64,000 bases of DNA from Taxillus chinensis (Eukaryota; Streptophyta; Magnoliopsida; Santalales; Loranthaceae), in contig CM042088.1 in the NCBI GenBank assembly GCA_023512835.1, positions 9,044,078 through 9,108,077 of the forward strand. The letters run 5' to 3'. The position numbers and the translations under genes are program-made. Numbering within the stretch: position 1 is the stretch's first letter; each line of letters begins with the position of its first letter. The notes below the pieces were generated by a model. That model was not told the DNA's origin and made no database searches. It was given only the letters and a program-made list of their open reading frames with translations. Below are positions 11,401 to 23,046 of this stretch, in pieces.

Positions 11401-12050
11401 TTTTTTTTTTTTTGTGTTATTTTATTTTCACTCAATCAAAAGCTGACATGTAGGCAAGAGACGGGCGAGAATAGAAAAGAAAAAAAGAAATTCTTTTGTT
11501 TTTGGGTTTTTAACTAACATCTTTTGGTTTTCGGGATCGGCAGAACAAACCGGACTTTAAAACATTTCGAAAAAATTGTTTTTGGACTCGGGGCGTCGTG
11601 ACGAGTGACCCCGTGTTAATTTTATTGGAAAATGATCATGTTTCTACGGAATGTCTGTACTGAGGTTATTTATTACCGAAACAACGTATTTGATTTTCAG
11701 TGAAAAACACCCCGGGAGCAAATATATACAATATATATGTCAAAATTCTCAAAACGACGAGTAGAATAGGATTATGATGTTCATGACCTGATCCGAAGTG
11801 CCGTTTGAAAAGTCAATTACCGTTTTGACCCCTGATGGCGGCCTGAACGCTGTTTTGACCTCACCTTATTCGTTTGACCTCGGAATCGAGCCTGGTCAAA
11901 GGCGTTGATTCTCAAATTTGATTTTCTATCGCCCAGAACCGGCAGTTGTCACGACTTTATCATCCTACGAAATTTCAACAAATCGAGATGGCATGAAAGA
12001 AAATTGAGTTTGATGAAATGTGTCCAACCCGGACAAATTAGGGTCCAACA
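8498..12050 (-). repeat. 3' LTR of element C (left copy)
   Basis: Reads TGTCATCACCGG at its left end and GGGTCCAACA at its right end on the plus strand. It contains T-rich and simple-repeat tracts: (CT)n at 9441-9460 and (GTTT)n at about 9485-9508. A GC-rich purine-biased block spans 10240-11350. ORFs within are low-complexity and differ between the two LTR copies, so I call none as genes. Confidence 0.9.
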
Positions 12051-12063
12051 GCTGCCCCTCTTT
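12051..12063 (-). other. Polypurine tract of element C
   Basis: On the minus strand AAAGAGGGGCAGC directly precedes the LTR start TGTTGGACCC. This is the expected plus-strand primer position and supports minus-strand orientation. Confidence 0.7.
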
Positions 12064-12299
12064 ATGTATCATTTGTGTACAAACGGTGCACAAAGATAGG
12101 ACGGACTTATTTTGGACGGGTTGGACTACTTACCTGGCTTACCTGTGGCCAAGGGATGGTTCTGCTTGGAATCGGAGTGCTTGCTGGATCTTGGGATTTA
12201 CTGGAATAAAAGCCTAGAAGCTTAGTGGATTGCGAATTAAAAGAGACATGGGGTGATGGAAAACAAAATATATCAAATTAAAAGACTAGAGCTGACAAA

Positions 12300-12960
12300 A
12301 ACATAAAAGGCTAGAACTCGAGAGATTTTGCAAAGGCAGGAGGATTACTTGCCTATAATGCGCTGCAGAGGACGGAGAGTTACCGCCTACGATGCAAGGA
12401 TACTGGAAATTAAAAGGCCTAGAAGCTTAGGAATGCAAAAGGCTAGAACCTGAAAGACGCTGCAGAGGCAGGAGGATTACTTGCCTACAATGCGTTGCAG
12501 AGGCTGGAGGATTACCGCCTACGATGCAAAGGTACTGGAAATTAAAAGCCTAGAAGCTTAGGAAAACCTAGAAGACTTCGCAGAAGCAGGAGGATTACTT
12601 GCCTACAATGCGTTGCAAAGGCTGGAGGATTACCGCCTACGATGCAAAGATACTGGAAATTAAAAGCCTAGAAGCTTAGGAAAACCTGAAAGACTTCGCA
12701 GAGGCAGGAAGGTTACTTGCCTATAATGCATTGCAGAGGCTGGAGGGTTACCGCCTACGATGTAAAGATACTGGAAATTAAAAGCCTAGAAGCTTAGGAA
12801 AACCTGGAAGACTTCGCAGAGGCAGGAAGGTTACTTGCCTACAATGCGTTACAGAGGCTGGAGGATTACCGCCTACGATGCAAAGATACTGGAAATTAAA
12901 AGCCTAGAAGCTTAGGAATGGAAAAGGCTAGAACCTGAAAATCTTGTTGGAAAACACTTA
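12300..12960 (-). repeat. Tandem array, about 118-bp unit, five copies, 3' region of element C
   Basis: GGCAGGA[A/G]G followed by [A/G]TTACTTGCCTA recurs at about 12335, 12466, 12585, 12703 and 12821, spacings 131, 119, 118 and 118 bp. Each unit contains two related half-repeats: the second has GGCTGGAGG and ATTACCGCCTACGATGC. Units end with AAAAGCCTAGAAGCTTAGG. Tandem repeats in the 3' untranslated region are known in Tat/Ogre elements and can seed satellites. Confidence 0.85.
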
Positions 12961-15562
12961 TTGGAGTTTGATGGAGATGCTTTAGGGGATTGGTGAGCTT
13001 GAAAATCCTGGATTGGTTAATGGTTTCTAAAGTTTGAGGCCTTTGAGAACAACTCACAAAACCTGAACAAGAGAAATGCATATGATGCATGTATGGATGA
13101 ATGCAGAATACATGAATGTATGCATGAAATTCTTTTCTTGGCTTAGTGGGGAGCTTAACCCGTTGGGTATCCATTGCTGGCGACTGGCTTTGCCTTGTTG
13201 GGAAAATATGACAATGCTGTTGGGAATCATCCCAATCATGCTGGGGAACTCTGTTTCTTCTTTCGCTAATGAGGTTTTCTGACTTAGCTTCACTGAGTTG
13301 AGGAGCTTGATTTGAGCACTGTCTTCTTGGATGACAAATCACCTTTGCTGAGTAATATCATGAGAGATCCTGCTAGGGAGAAACCCTGTTAGGGATAAAC
13401 ATTTTATGTACAAAAGATGTTTTTTGTTTTTGTTTTTGTTAAAACACGTTTTCAACGATGATTTTGTTTAAAAACAAATTTCCAATACATGGTTATGCAA
13501 TGCATTCATAACTTGTTGTCCTCTCATGGCAGTGGTACGAGCCTCTAGGGGCATGTTCCACGAAGTTGACTTGAACCTGATTAGCTTGGACTAGGTAATG
13601 GTTCTTGATGGCTTGAGGATTTAATTTGCAGATTTTGGGGGTACTGGCTCAATGGTTTGGGGGCTAGAGGTATTGGTACTTTGTGGTTTTGAAGGTTTCC
13701 GGGACTGGATTGGATGATCTTGGAGATTGGGAGTATTAATGCTCAATGGCTTTCGTGCTTATAAGTTGGAAATCTTGGTATTTGTTGGCTTTGAGAGTCT
13801 TGATGAGGTTAAGAGTCTTGGCGCTCCATGATTTTGAAGGTTCTAGAGGTTAAGGTCGGATGATAACCTTGAAGCTTTGGGGTTTTTATCCTCATGGTTT
13901 GGAAATGTTGGAACTTGATGGTTTTGAGGTTGAGGGTTTTTTTCTTTGAGATTGAAGCTGAAGGTCTCGCGGTTTTGGGAGTTACCTCAAGGGGTTACTG
14001 TTTGGAGCTTGGCCTTGATCCGGTGGCTCAAAGGACTCTATCTTCTGGAGTTGTTGTTTGGATCTTTGCATTGGTCTGGAATCTGCTTGCTTTTATGGTT
14101 TCGGGCTTCAGCGTTAAAGGTTGTAGCTTTGGCTTCGATTGGATCCTGGTGCTTTTGAATATTTGCTGCTTTCATGGCTTTAAATTTTACTCGCAGTGCC
14201 CTTTTGGGTTTTCACTACGCCCGCCTTATGTGGATTATGTTGTCCCTTCTGTCTTGTAGATGGCTTTGTATTTTACCCTTGATGCCCTTTCGGGTTTTCA
14301 CCAAGTCCGCCTCTTGTATTGAAGGTTTCCACCCTCAGTTGAGTACTTGAAAAATAACTTTAATCATTCAATCAGAGAGGACTTTTCTAGGACTGTAACG
14401 AAGGCTTGAGGTTGAAGGGTTTATCAAGAAGGGATATAATAGGCTCAAACCTATTCTAGGTTAGATATGATCCATAGCCCAAACTGAACTCTTTAGAAGC
14501 TGATTTTTTTTTTGCCACTCTTTTTGGTTTTTGTTTTTTGTTTTTGTTTTGATGGAGAGGGACTAGATTGCCCCAGTGTAGGGCTCTATCCCTATCAGGA
14601 GACTCATGAGACTGATTTTTTTTGAAAATTGCTCCGATGGTCGATTTATTCCTTCCTGAACTGTCCCAGTATGGGTTCAAATCCAAAATGCCCCGATTTC
14701 CTTTTCTTTGTTGTTTCCTCTCCTTTTTCCTTGTTTATTGAGTTCTACTTTTTTTCTCATGCCCCAAAATGCCCCCATTGACTTGTCCTCTTTGTTTGTT
14801 TGGGTTTTTTTCTTTTTTTTTTTTTTTTTCCTTTCTCCCCAAAGGTTGCCCTAGTTTGACATGAGTTATCCCAATGAGAGACTCTATAAGGCATTAATCG
14901 CCTAAACATATGTACGAAACAACCTCTCTTAAGGGATTTGACTTTGAAGAACCGCCCCAATGTGGGGTGAACTATGGATCAGGTAATTTGAAGGAAAATT
15001 TCATTATAGGCTCAAAAGGGTTAGCAAGGGTATTATTACGAGGTTAGTACAAAAGATGGCCTCTCCTCACTTTAAATGATCAAATGTGTTCTCAAGTAGT
15101 TCAAAGAAAAGTTATATTTATTGACAGAAGGAAGTTTACCTAACAGTCAATCAAGCCCTTTGCGGATGTCCCTCTCGGTGGGAATGGAGCTCCCCAAAAT
15201 TGCTTTTCTTGAACTTCCCGATCTTTTGCACCGAGCTCTTAGGATGATAAGTTGCTTGGACCCTTCTCAAGCTTAGGTTATTGGTTCAATCTCCCTTGTT
15301 TCATATGCCCCTGTTAAGCTTGATACACGTACCATGAGAGTGGACAAGTTATGGACAACTATTGTATACACATGTTATGAAATGTTAAAAACCATTTTAA
15401 AACATTTATTATCAAAGAGGAGGTGCCTAGCATCTTTTCAAAGCATAAGATAAGAAGTTTCCATGATATACAAAACAAAGTTTTCACCAAAAAGGGAAAT
15501 TATTAAAAATCACGAGTCTCCATGATATTACTCGAGCATTAGCGATCTATCCTCCAGAAAAC
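12961..15562 (-). other. Non-coding region of element C between tandem array and gag
   Basis: About 2.6 kb with no recognisable domain. Plus-strand open frames (for example 13894-14259) match no family I know and are rich in Phe, Leu and Gly. The phrase GCCCTTT[C/T]GGGTTTTCAC occurs twice (about 14201 and 14285), and T-rich tracts are common (14510-14550, 14808-14830). In an autonomous Ogre this interval would hold pol. Confidence 0.55.
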
Positions 15563-16428
15563 TCAACTGGTTTGCCCTCCTTTGATGGTATGGGAGTTAC
15601 CGAACCTACTCCCAGTCACTTGTAGTACCACTCCATGCACGTCATCGAGACTAGTAGACCTTGGCTTGGAAGAGTCACTTTGGCCCTTCGTTGAAAAGTT
15701 CAACCACTGAGCATTCCTCATGGACTGGACTTTCCTCTTAAAGGCGATACAATCTTCAATATTATGCCCTATTGCCCCAGCATGATATTCACATCGGTCA
15801 TTTGGATTATACCACTCGGGATAAGGTTGCTTGATTGGTTCTAAAGGGGTTGGAGTCACCATATGGGCTTGCAGTAACTCCTTGTACAGCTCCGAATAAG
15901 TTATGGGGATGGGTCAACTTCTGGCTGCTTGAGCTTCTTATTCCTTCTTTCTGTTGGACCGTGAATGTTATCCAAAGGGACGCCTTCATATTTCATTATT
16001 ACTGGTCTCGATCCTTGCCATGCATGCTAATGAGTCGGTCTGGGGCATATGCATCAAAGAGGTGACACTTAAGGGGCTATGGGGAAACGGTGATGGTATT
16101 GGCGTAACATGAGGGTTTTGGAAGAGAACCAGTCCATGAGTCGCTTCACTCCTTGTGCTAGTCCAGTAGTTCTTCTCTCAGCTGATTCTACCTTGGTGAG
16201 CCTTTCAACCAATTCCATTAGCTTCTGGAGTTGACACTTCATCCCCTGCAAATCCGCATACATTGCTATCTGAGCTTGCTCCACCCTAGCCAATCGGTTG
16301 TATAAATCTTCAGCCATGTGTTTGAACTTTTGATGACAATCTGATTCAATAAGAGTGTTAAGCTCCCCTTTATTTAATATGGAATTTGTCAATGGAATGC
16401 ATGGCATGTATGCGTGACAAGTATGCAT
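15563..16428 (-). pseudogene. Second, partial gag copy of element C
   Basis: On the minus strand MAEDLYNRLARVEQAQIAMY (from about 16314) resembles the gag start at 17802. After stops and frameshifts, EWYNPNDRCEYHAGAIGHNI (15862-15563 frame) matches KWYDPAKSCEFHAGVIGHST in the first gag. The CxYHAGxxGHxxxDC pattern is the zinc-knuckle-like motif of Ogre/Tat gag. So the start and end of gag are duplicated here, with the central core missing or unrecognisable. Confidence 0.65.
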
Positions 16429-16572
16429 GAATGTTTAGGATGCGTGGCTCTAGTGAATGTTATGAAGTGCATGCTCTTTGAGAAAGTTTATTTTATTTCA
16501 GAACAGAATCCAAACAGGGGGCACTTTTACAAAGAGTAGCCTTGAATCACCGAATCATCTATGAGGCCAACT

Positions 16573-17802
16573 TCAAGATGGTCGAACCATTCTCTTAAAT
16601 GCATTACAGTCTTCCGTTGAATGCCCAATAACACCGGCATGGAACTCACAGCTCTTTGCAGGATCATACCATTTAGGATGGGGTGGTTGTGGCACGGGAA
16701 TGGATTCTGGTACCAGCAAACTGGCTCCTACTAGCTTTGGAAACAATTTTTCATAATCTAGTGGCAGTGGCTCGAAAGGTGCTGCTTTAGATGCCTTTCT
16801 CCTAGGTCTCTTGTGCTTTAAAGTGGAGGATTCGGTTTGCCACGCAGCTTGCACTTGGTCCTGATGAGTAGTCACTTTCGTTATTCTACCCGTCTTGATT
16901 CCCAGCTCAATCCTTTCTCCTGAGACCACTAAATCATTAAAACTGTTTACCATTTTTTCATAGTAGACTCTCTAAAGGGTATTGAGGAAAATAGCCGTGA
17001 GTTCTTTCTCAGTTAATGGCGGTTGGACCTCCATTGCAATCTCCCTCCAGCGCCTAGCATAGTCTCTGAAGCTTTCAGTTGACTTTTGTTCCAGTTTCTA
17101 TAATGTTAGCCTATCAGGAGCCAACTCTGTAATATGTTTGTACTGGTCCAAGAAAGCAGTTGCTAGATCGTGCCATGTATTGATGCGACTTTTCTGACAT
17201 TGAAAATACCATTGAAGTGGCCCTCCAATTAAACTCTCTTGGAAACAGTGTATCAAGAGTTTGTCGTTCCCTACATGAGCAGCCATCTTCGTACAATACA
17301 TGGTCAAATGAAATTTTGGACCTTGAGTACCATTGAACTTCTCAAACTGGGGCATCTCGAATTTTGGAGGTAAGACTATACCAGGAGCCAAGCACAATTC
17401 ATCTGGACTGATCAAGTTATAAGCCTCATTCTTCTCGACTGCTTTCAATCTTTCCTCAAGTTGCGCTATCGCAGGCGATTCAATATCTTCTCTAGGTGCG
17501 GGGGACATCGGTACATTTGCCTCATGCCCCACAGTTGGTGACGTAAAATGGACTTGATTTAGGATACCTCGATGTGCGGGAGTAGGGTCATGAATTGGTG
17601 TCTGCATTCGTGTGAGAGTCGGTGGTTGCAATGCTTCCTGACCTTGTTGTTGATTTGGGACTCCTTATCCTAGGTTTCTGACTAATCTCGTCATCATTTC
17701 TGTCAGACGGTCCATTTGCCCTTGCAAATCCCAGAGATTTCTACACGCTTCTTGATGGGCCTGTTCCAAACTGACCAGTCTGGCCTCTGTGTTCTCTGCC
17801 AT
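16573..17802 (-). pseudogene. Ogre/Tat-type gag, element C
   Basis: The proposed start is the ATG at 17802 (MAENTEARLVSLEQAHQEAC, a coiled-coil-like N-terminus). A TAA follows about 48 codons in. Then comes the 17631-17098 frame, with PPKFEMPQFEKFNGTQGPKFHL and LQWYFQCQKSRINTWHDLA, the gag core that packs into the particle. A further frame (16953-16573) carries LPLDYEKLFPKL and ends in CEFHAGVIGHSTEDCNAFK, a zinc-knuckle-like motif thought to bind RNA. Two stops in an otherwise continuous reading separate these pieces. No protease follows. Confidence 0.8.
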
Positions 17803-17859
17803 GGACCAAGATTGCTGCTTGCTTCTGAGTAGTTCTGATGAATCAGCAAAATGATAAGC

Positions 17860-19175
17860 CCCCCATTTGATTTTTTTTTTTTACATGAATGTATGCATGA
17901 AACTACATGATGTTTTTTTCTTTCTTCTTTTGAGTTTTCTTTTTCCTTTTTTTTCTTTTTTTTTTCTTTTTTTGCACGCATGCATGAATCTTCATAACAT
18001 GATTTATTGGTTCATTTTTGGATTGTTTTATTTTTCTTTGGTTCTTTGGTTTTTTTTTCTTGAATGCATGGAACTACATGATGATGATTTTGATGATTTT
18101 TTTTGTTTTATCTTGTTTTTTTTTGTTTGGCATAAATATATGTATGGATTTACAATGACATGATTGACTGATGATGATTTTTTTAATCTTGTTATGATGT
18201 TTTTGTTTTACTGGCATGCATGCATGGATTTACATGATGTGATCGAAGCATGACATGTGTCCTAAGTGTGGGTACCATGGAAAGGTATCTTGTGTACTAA
18301 TAAATGTGAAAAGCATAAAGATGTACCCGACATGGGCACCCATGAACTAAAGAGGACTAATGTCGCATACACCTAAATTGAATGATGAATTCTTGAATGG
18401 ACACCTAACTCTACAGTGTTGAGGCGGTCTATGTGACCGAAAGAATACATGAGGAAGGGAATGGAACATTAATCTTAGGGAATGAATGTAAGGTTATGTA
18501 TCCTAGAGTGTATGACAGAATAAGGCATGATTAGTAAAAAAAATAATGATACAATTCACATAGAAACAAGGTTAGTGAAAGTAATATAAACAAAGATATA
18601 AGACTAAATTCGTAAAAAGAATAACACAAATCTTTACAATATAATATAAAAAATACCGTAACAAAACAATATGATATGATGAACCTATCCTTCAAAAGGA
18701 AAGCTAAAATGGACAAACAACATGTGGGTCGGTGTGCCCCTAATGAGCCATGATTTCTTACCCTATCTTATTCATTGGTCCCCAGGCTTCCTCTCTAGAG
18801 GGCTCCGTACACCATGGGATTTACCGGAGGGGGGCCTTAAAAGGACATGCCTTAAAAGGACCTCAAGCCTGAGTGAGGAGTCCGGGGTCCCTTCGCGGAT
18901 AATGATCAACGCTCGGGGCACCCTAATAAACCTCGCTAACCTAAACTGTGATAGAAACCCGGGTAGAAGGTTTATGCATGAATGCAACAATTAGGAAAAG
19001 CAGTAAAACACGACTATCATGACATCAAAGCGCGTAAATCAAAACTTTCATGCAATCAGCGATTAAGCGCAGTAAATAAATCAATTAAATAAAAAATAAA
19101 GAAGGAAAGAATAAAAATAATTTAAAACAAATAATAAACCTCCTAATCTTAATCCTAGGCCTAACACTCTAACAT
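17860..19175 (-). other. 5' untranslated region of element C
   Basis: Between primer binding site and gag. The part nearest gag (17860-18250) has about five degenerate repeats combining a T-run with GCATGCATG[A/G]A and ACATGATG, spaced 70-110 bp. The rest has no ORF of note. A long untranslated leader is usual for Ogre-type elements. Confidence 0.55.
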
Positions 19176-19193
19176 TCCCCAGCAGAGTCGCCA
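19176..19193 (-). other. Primer binding site of element C
   Basis: On the minus strand TGGCGACTCTGCTGGGGA lies 2 nt inside the right LTR. From memory this is the tRNA-Arg-type site reported for Ogre elements. It marks the right LTR as the 5' LTR. Confidence 0.75.
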
Positions 19194-19195
19194 GC

Positions 19196-20149
19196 TGTCA
19201 TCACCGGATTTCGTCCGGGAGGGATACTGCTTTTGGGGTGCAATTCCCCCCAACCATCATTCAAATGGTGATGAGAAAACGGAGTCGCCACCAACCGTTT
19301 TTAGGGTGCGGTTGGCCACCTAAAGGAAAATTGATCTAATGCTGCTAAGGGATGGGCTCGGGAGTTTGTTACGCATGGGGAAGGACTAACACCCCCACGA
19401 CGCCCTTTCGGTACCTATCTTAGGATTTAGAGGTTTCTAACTTGTTTTAGTTGTTTGATCCAAAGTTTAAGTAGCCTAAAGGTGATGTTTAATTTGCATG
19501 TGTCCTAAGGGTCTACTCTTTTTATTTTCTAAGTTATTTTTTGGAGTGATTTAAATTCAATTTGTCCTAAACATCTAAGGGAGTTCTAGCAATCATTTTA
19601 TTTCCTACATTCTTTGTTAAAGTTAAATATTAAATCCAATTTAATCCTAGATCTCTAAAAGCAATCCTATAGTTGGTTCCAAGGTAAAATGCTTAAGCCG
19701 AAATTGAATTTTGTTTATTTCTCATACACACGCTACTAATGGCACTAAGAAAAAGGATTCATAAGAAAAGATGCAAAGCACATAAAAATCTAAGTGTGGA
19801 AAAAGTTTGAAACACAATCAAAATTAAAAATCCTAAGTCAAAGAATTTTTAAGTAAACAAAATGATGAAAAATAATTGAGTTTGAAAAGTCTATTTGTTC
19901 GCTTTTTTTGTTTTGGAAAAGGTCTTTGTTTTTTTTTAAAATGTTTTTTTTTGTTGTTTTTGCTTTTTATTTTTACTTAGGGAAAGTTTTTTTTTGTAAC
20001 AAAATGTTTTTGTCTTTTCGTTTTTTTTTTTTTGAAACACATGAATAACAAAAACAAACACAAGTGTAGTGTGTGATGGTGTGTCATCCACAATAAAAAA
20101 AAAATAGGCTCACCTTTTTTGTCTCTCCTCTTTCTTTCTTTTTTTTCTT

Positions 20150-20180
<31 letters not shown>

Positions 20181-22708
20181 GTTTGTTTTTTTTTTTTTTT
20201 TTTGCATTACATGTCACATAACTCTCAGCTGCCAAGCAAACGGCCCAAAACTTACAAGTTTTCCTATGACAGGCTAAAACAAGAACAAAATGACATTAAC
20301 TACAAGCAAATCAACACTCAACGGATCCGTCACACTTGACATAATAGCAAGCCACACAAAACCAACACAGATGGCAGCCTTCCAGGACGTGAACTTAGGC
20401 CCCGAACAACAGAACTCATCATGTCCAGATCGTCCAGCAGGCACAGTCGAGCGCACAGAGGGAACCAAACGGGAAACACAAAAAGAACATGAGCAGACAG
20501 AACCAAAAACCCCCATACACAGCACTAGCCAAACGAAAATGAAAACAACAGGTTGAGCGTGCCAATCAAACACCAAGACTGAAAACATTTAGAGTCTTTG
20601 TTAGACAAACATATTTCCTTTCATTTGCTTGAAACAAAGATTCCATTACACACAAGCAGTGGCATCATACGTTACACTGAGACACACATTCACCCGTCAT
20701 AAGAAAACGCATAAAAACAAACCCAAACACCAAATAGAGTTTAATGAACAACATAAGACAAACACACTATGGTTAGCCAAAACTAGAACGGAGATGCAAT
20801 ACAAACCATAACCACCACATAAAAACAATGCCAGAATACGAGTATCACAAAAGCAGGTAAAAGAGGAAGGAACCAACCGCTCAGAGAAGAAGAATTCACC
20901 TTTTCTTTTCGGTGCGGAAGCTCCTTGTATAGCTGAACCGTTTTCGTACTCGTGGAGGCCTAGGGATGGTTGGCGTCAGGAGTTTGAAGCTGAACCTCCT
21001 TGAATGGCTGACACTCCTTCACCCCCGTCAAGGCTCTATGATAATCAGTTAATGGGAGAGACGAACGGGGGATGGGATGAATGGACTCTTCGCTGGCCAG
21101 AGGAAAGAGTTTCGGCCAGAGAGGGAGAGGGGCCCCGTGCGTATCCGGCGAAAGGGAGGGAAGGTGTTTTCGTCTTGTTTTTTTTTTCAGGGAAGAGAAG
21201 TGAGTTTTTTGGATTTCAATCGGGGAGGTATGAGTATGGAAATTTTGGGTCCTGGGTTCTGGGATTTTCAGGGTAGGGGAGGATGAAGAGATGATGGAAG
21301 GCGGTGAGTTTTGTTCAGGGAGAAGAAGAACCAGAGGGAGGTTCGGTGTGCGCAAAAGGAGGCGTGTGGGCTGATGCTGGGATTTCTGGTGAGGAAGGAG
21401 AGGGATGAAGGCTTGGTGTGCGTGATCGGCTTTTTGGCTTTTTCGTTCGGCCAGGGAGCTAACGAGAGAGAGGAGTGATGGTTTTGTTTTTGGCCAACGA
21501 TTTCTTGGAGCGGAAGGGGAAGGAGAAGGGTGTGTCTGGATTTTTCGGCCAAAAGGAGAGGAACCAGGGAGATGGGTTTGGTGTGCACGAAAGAGGGCCG
21601 GGAGAGATGAAGGCATGGTGTGAGCTGGGTTTCGAGGAGGAAAAGGGAGCCGAGAGATGGAAGAGAAGGCGTGGATTTTTTTTTTGGGCCGAGGAAGAAG
21701 ATGAATCAGGGAGGAAGGGAAGGGCGTTATATAGGTTCGAAGGGCTAAGGTTTGAACCAAAGGGTGGAGCGGCGCCATTAATCCATGGGTTAACGCTGCC
21801 GGGCGAAGGGTTGGTGGTCTGGTTTGATTAGAGAGAGAGGGCAACCATGGTTCGGACCATGGTTACTAGGTGGGGTTTGGAGAGCCGGCGGGCGGTGAGT
21901 TGGACAGAGTCCGGTGGGCGCGAGGTGGTCCTCCGGGATCTCGGCAGCAGTCGCGTGGCTGCAACGATGGAGACGACATTGGTGGAGGAGAGAGGGAGGA
22001 AGGAGACGAGGGAGTTGGTGAAGACGATAAGGATCGAGCGTTTTTTGATTTGTTTTTATTTTTATTATTTTGTTTTTGGTTTTTGTTTGATTTTTTTGTT
22101 TTGTGTTATTTTATTTTCACTCAATCAAAAGCTGACATGTAGGCAAGAGACGGGCGAGAATAGAAAAGAAAAAAAGAAATTCTTTTGTTTTTGGGTTTTT
22201 AACTAACATCTTTTGGTTTTCGGGATCGGCAGAACAAACCGGACTTTAAAACATTTCGAAAAAATTGTTTTGGACTCGGGGTGTCGTGACGAGCGACCCC
22301 GTGTTAATTTTATTGAAAAATGATCATGTTTCTACGGAATGTCTGTACTGACGTTATTTATTACCGAAACAACGTATTTGATTTTCAGTGAAAAACACCC
22401 CGGGAGCAAATATATACAATATATATGTCAAAATTCTCAAAATGATGAGTAGAATAGGATTATGAGGTTCATGACCTGATCCGAAGTGCCGTTTGAAAAG
22501 TCAATTACTGTTTTGACCTCACCTTATTCGTTTGACCTCGGAATCGAGCCTGGTCAAAGGCGTTGATTCTCAAATTTGATTTTCTATCGCCCAGAACCGG
22601 CAGTTGTCACGACTTTATCATCCTACGAAATTTCAACAAATCGAGATGGCATGAAAGAAAATTGAGTTTGATGAAATGTGTCCAACTCGGACAAATTAGG
22701 GTCCAACA
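19196..22708 (-). repeat. 5' LTR of element C (right copy)
   Basis: Same sequence as 8498-12050 with scattered substitutions, longer T-runs at 20139-20203 and a gap of roughly 25-30 bp near 22510 relative to the left copy. Ends GGGTCCAACA and is followed by the duplication GTCCC. Confidence 0.9.
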
Positions 22709-23046
22709 GTCCCACTTAAGTGATATGTCGCTACGGGCAACCCGGCTTCTTTATGACATTCTTCAACAACATCCCATACCTGTCGCCTCTTATATCCCCA
22801 GCAAGTTACAAGCCACAGATCATGCTAGTTCTTCCCTTATTTTCCCGACCGTCGTTACTCGCTTATGTTTGGATTCGGGTGTTTCTATTGACTCTGAGGA
22901 GGAATTCCTTTTCGTGCCGCCACCACTCTTTGATAGTAGGATACGACTATTTGGTGATCCTACTGATCGATCTTCTGCTGCTCCTAGTTTTAGTTCATGG
23001 CCAGGCCATCCTCCAGGTTTTCTATCCAATATGGCCATTTTAAAGT
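22709..23046 (+). pseudogene. PTPD (env-like) ORF of element B, 3' part
   Basis: The frame interrupted at 8497 continues here after the duplicated GTCCC: SHLSDMSLRATRLLYDILQQ, then IFPTVVTRLCLDSGVSIDSEE. The first block is the usual second half of the PTPD (NIIPTSHTS...RALLLYAI-like in relatives). It stops at 23046, followed by a short proline-rich stretch in other frames (23260-23400). The clean junction on both sides shows C inserted into an already formed B. Confidence 0.75.

Larger units (their letters stand above)
8498..22708 (-). mobile_element. Element C: Ogre/Tat-type LTR retrotransposon with gag but no pol
   Basis: Two long LTRs (3553 and 3513 bp) flank 7.1 kb and are bounded by the duplication GTCCC. 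The gag ORFs, the primer binding site beside the right LTR and the polypurine tract beside the left LTR all put it on the minus strand. Very long LTRs, a primer site reading TGGCGACTCTGCTGGGGA, a Tat/Ogre-like gag and tandem repeats near the 3' LTR fit the Ogre/Tat lineage. I find no protease, RT, RNase H or integrase, so it must have moved with enzymes supplied by a relative. The LTRs look nearly identical by eye, so it is one of the younger insertions here. Confidence 0.9.

Noticed and set aside
13894..14259. Plus-strand gene inside element C
   Set aside because: No domain, biased composition, antisense to the element, in the region where pol would be.
20960..21844. 294-codon open frame in the right LTR of C
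   Set aside because: Low-complexity Pro/Ser/Leu-rich. The matching region in the left LTR is split into shorter frames, so it is not conserved.
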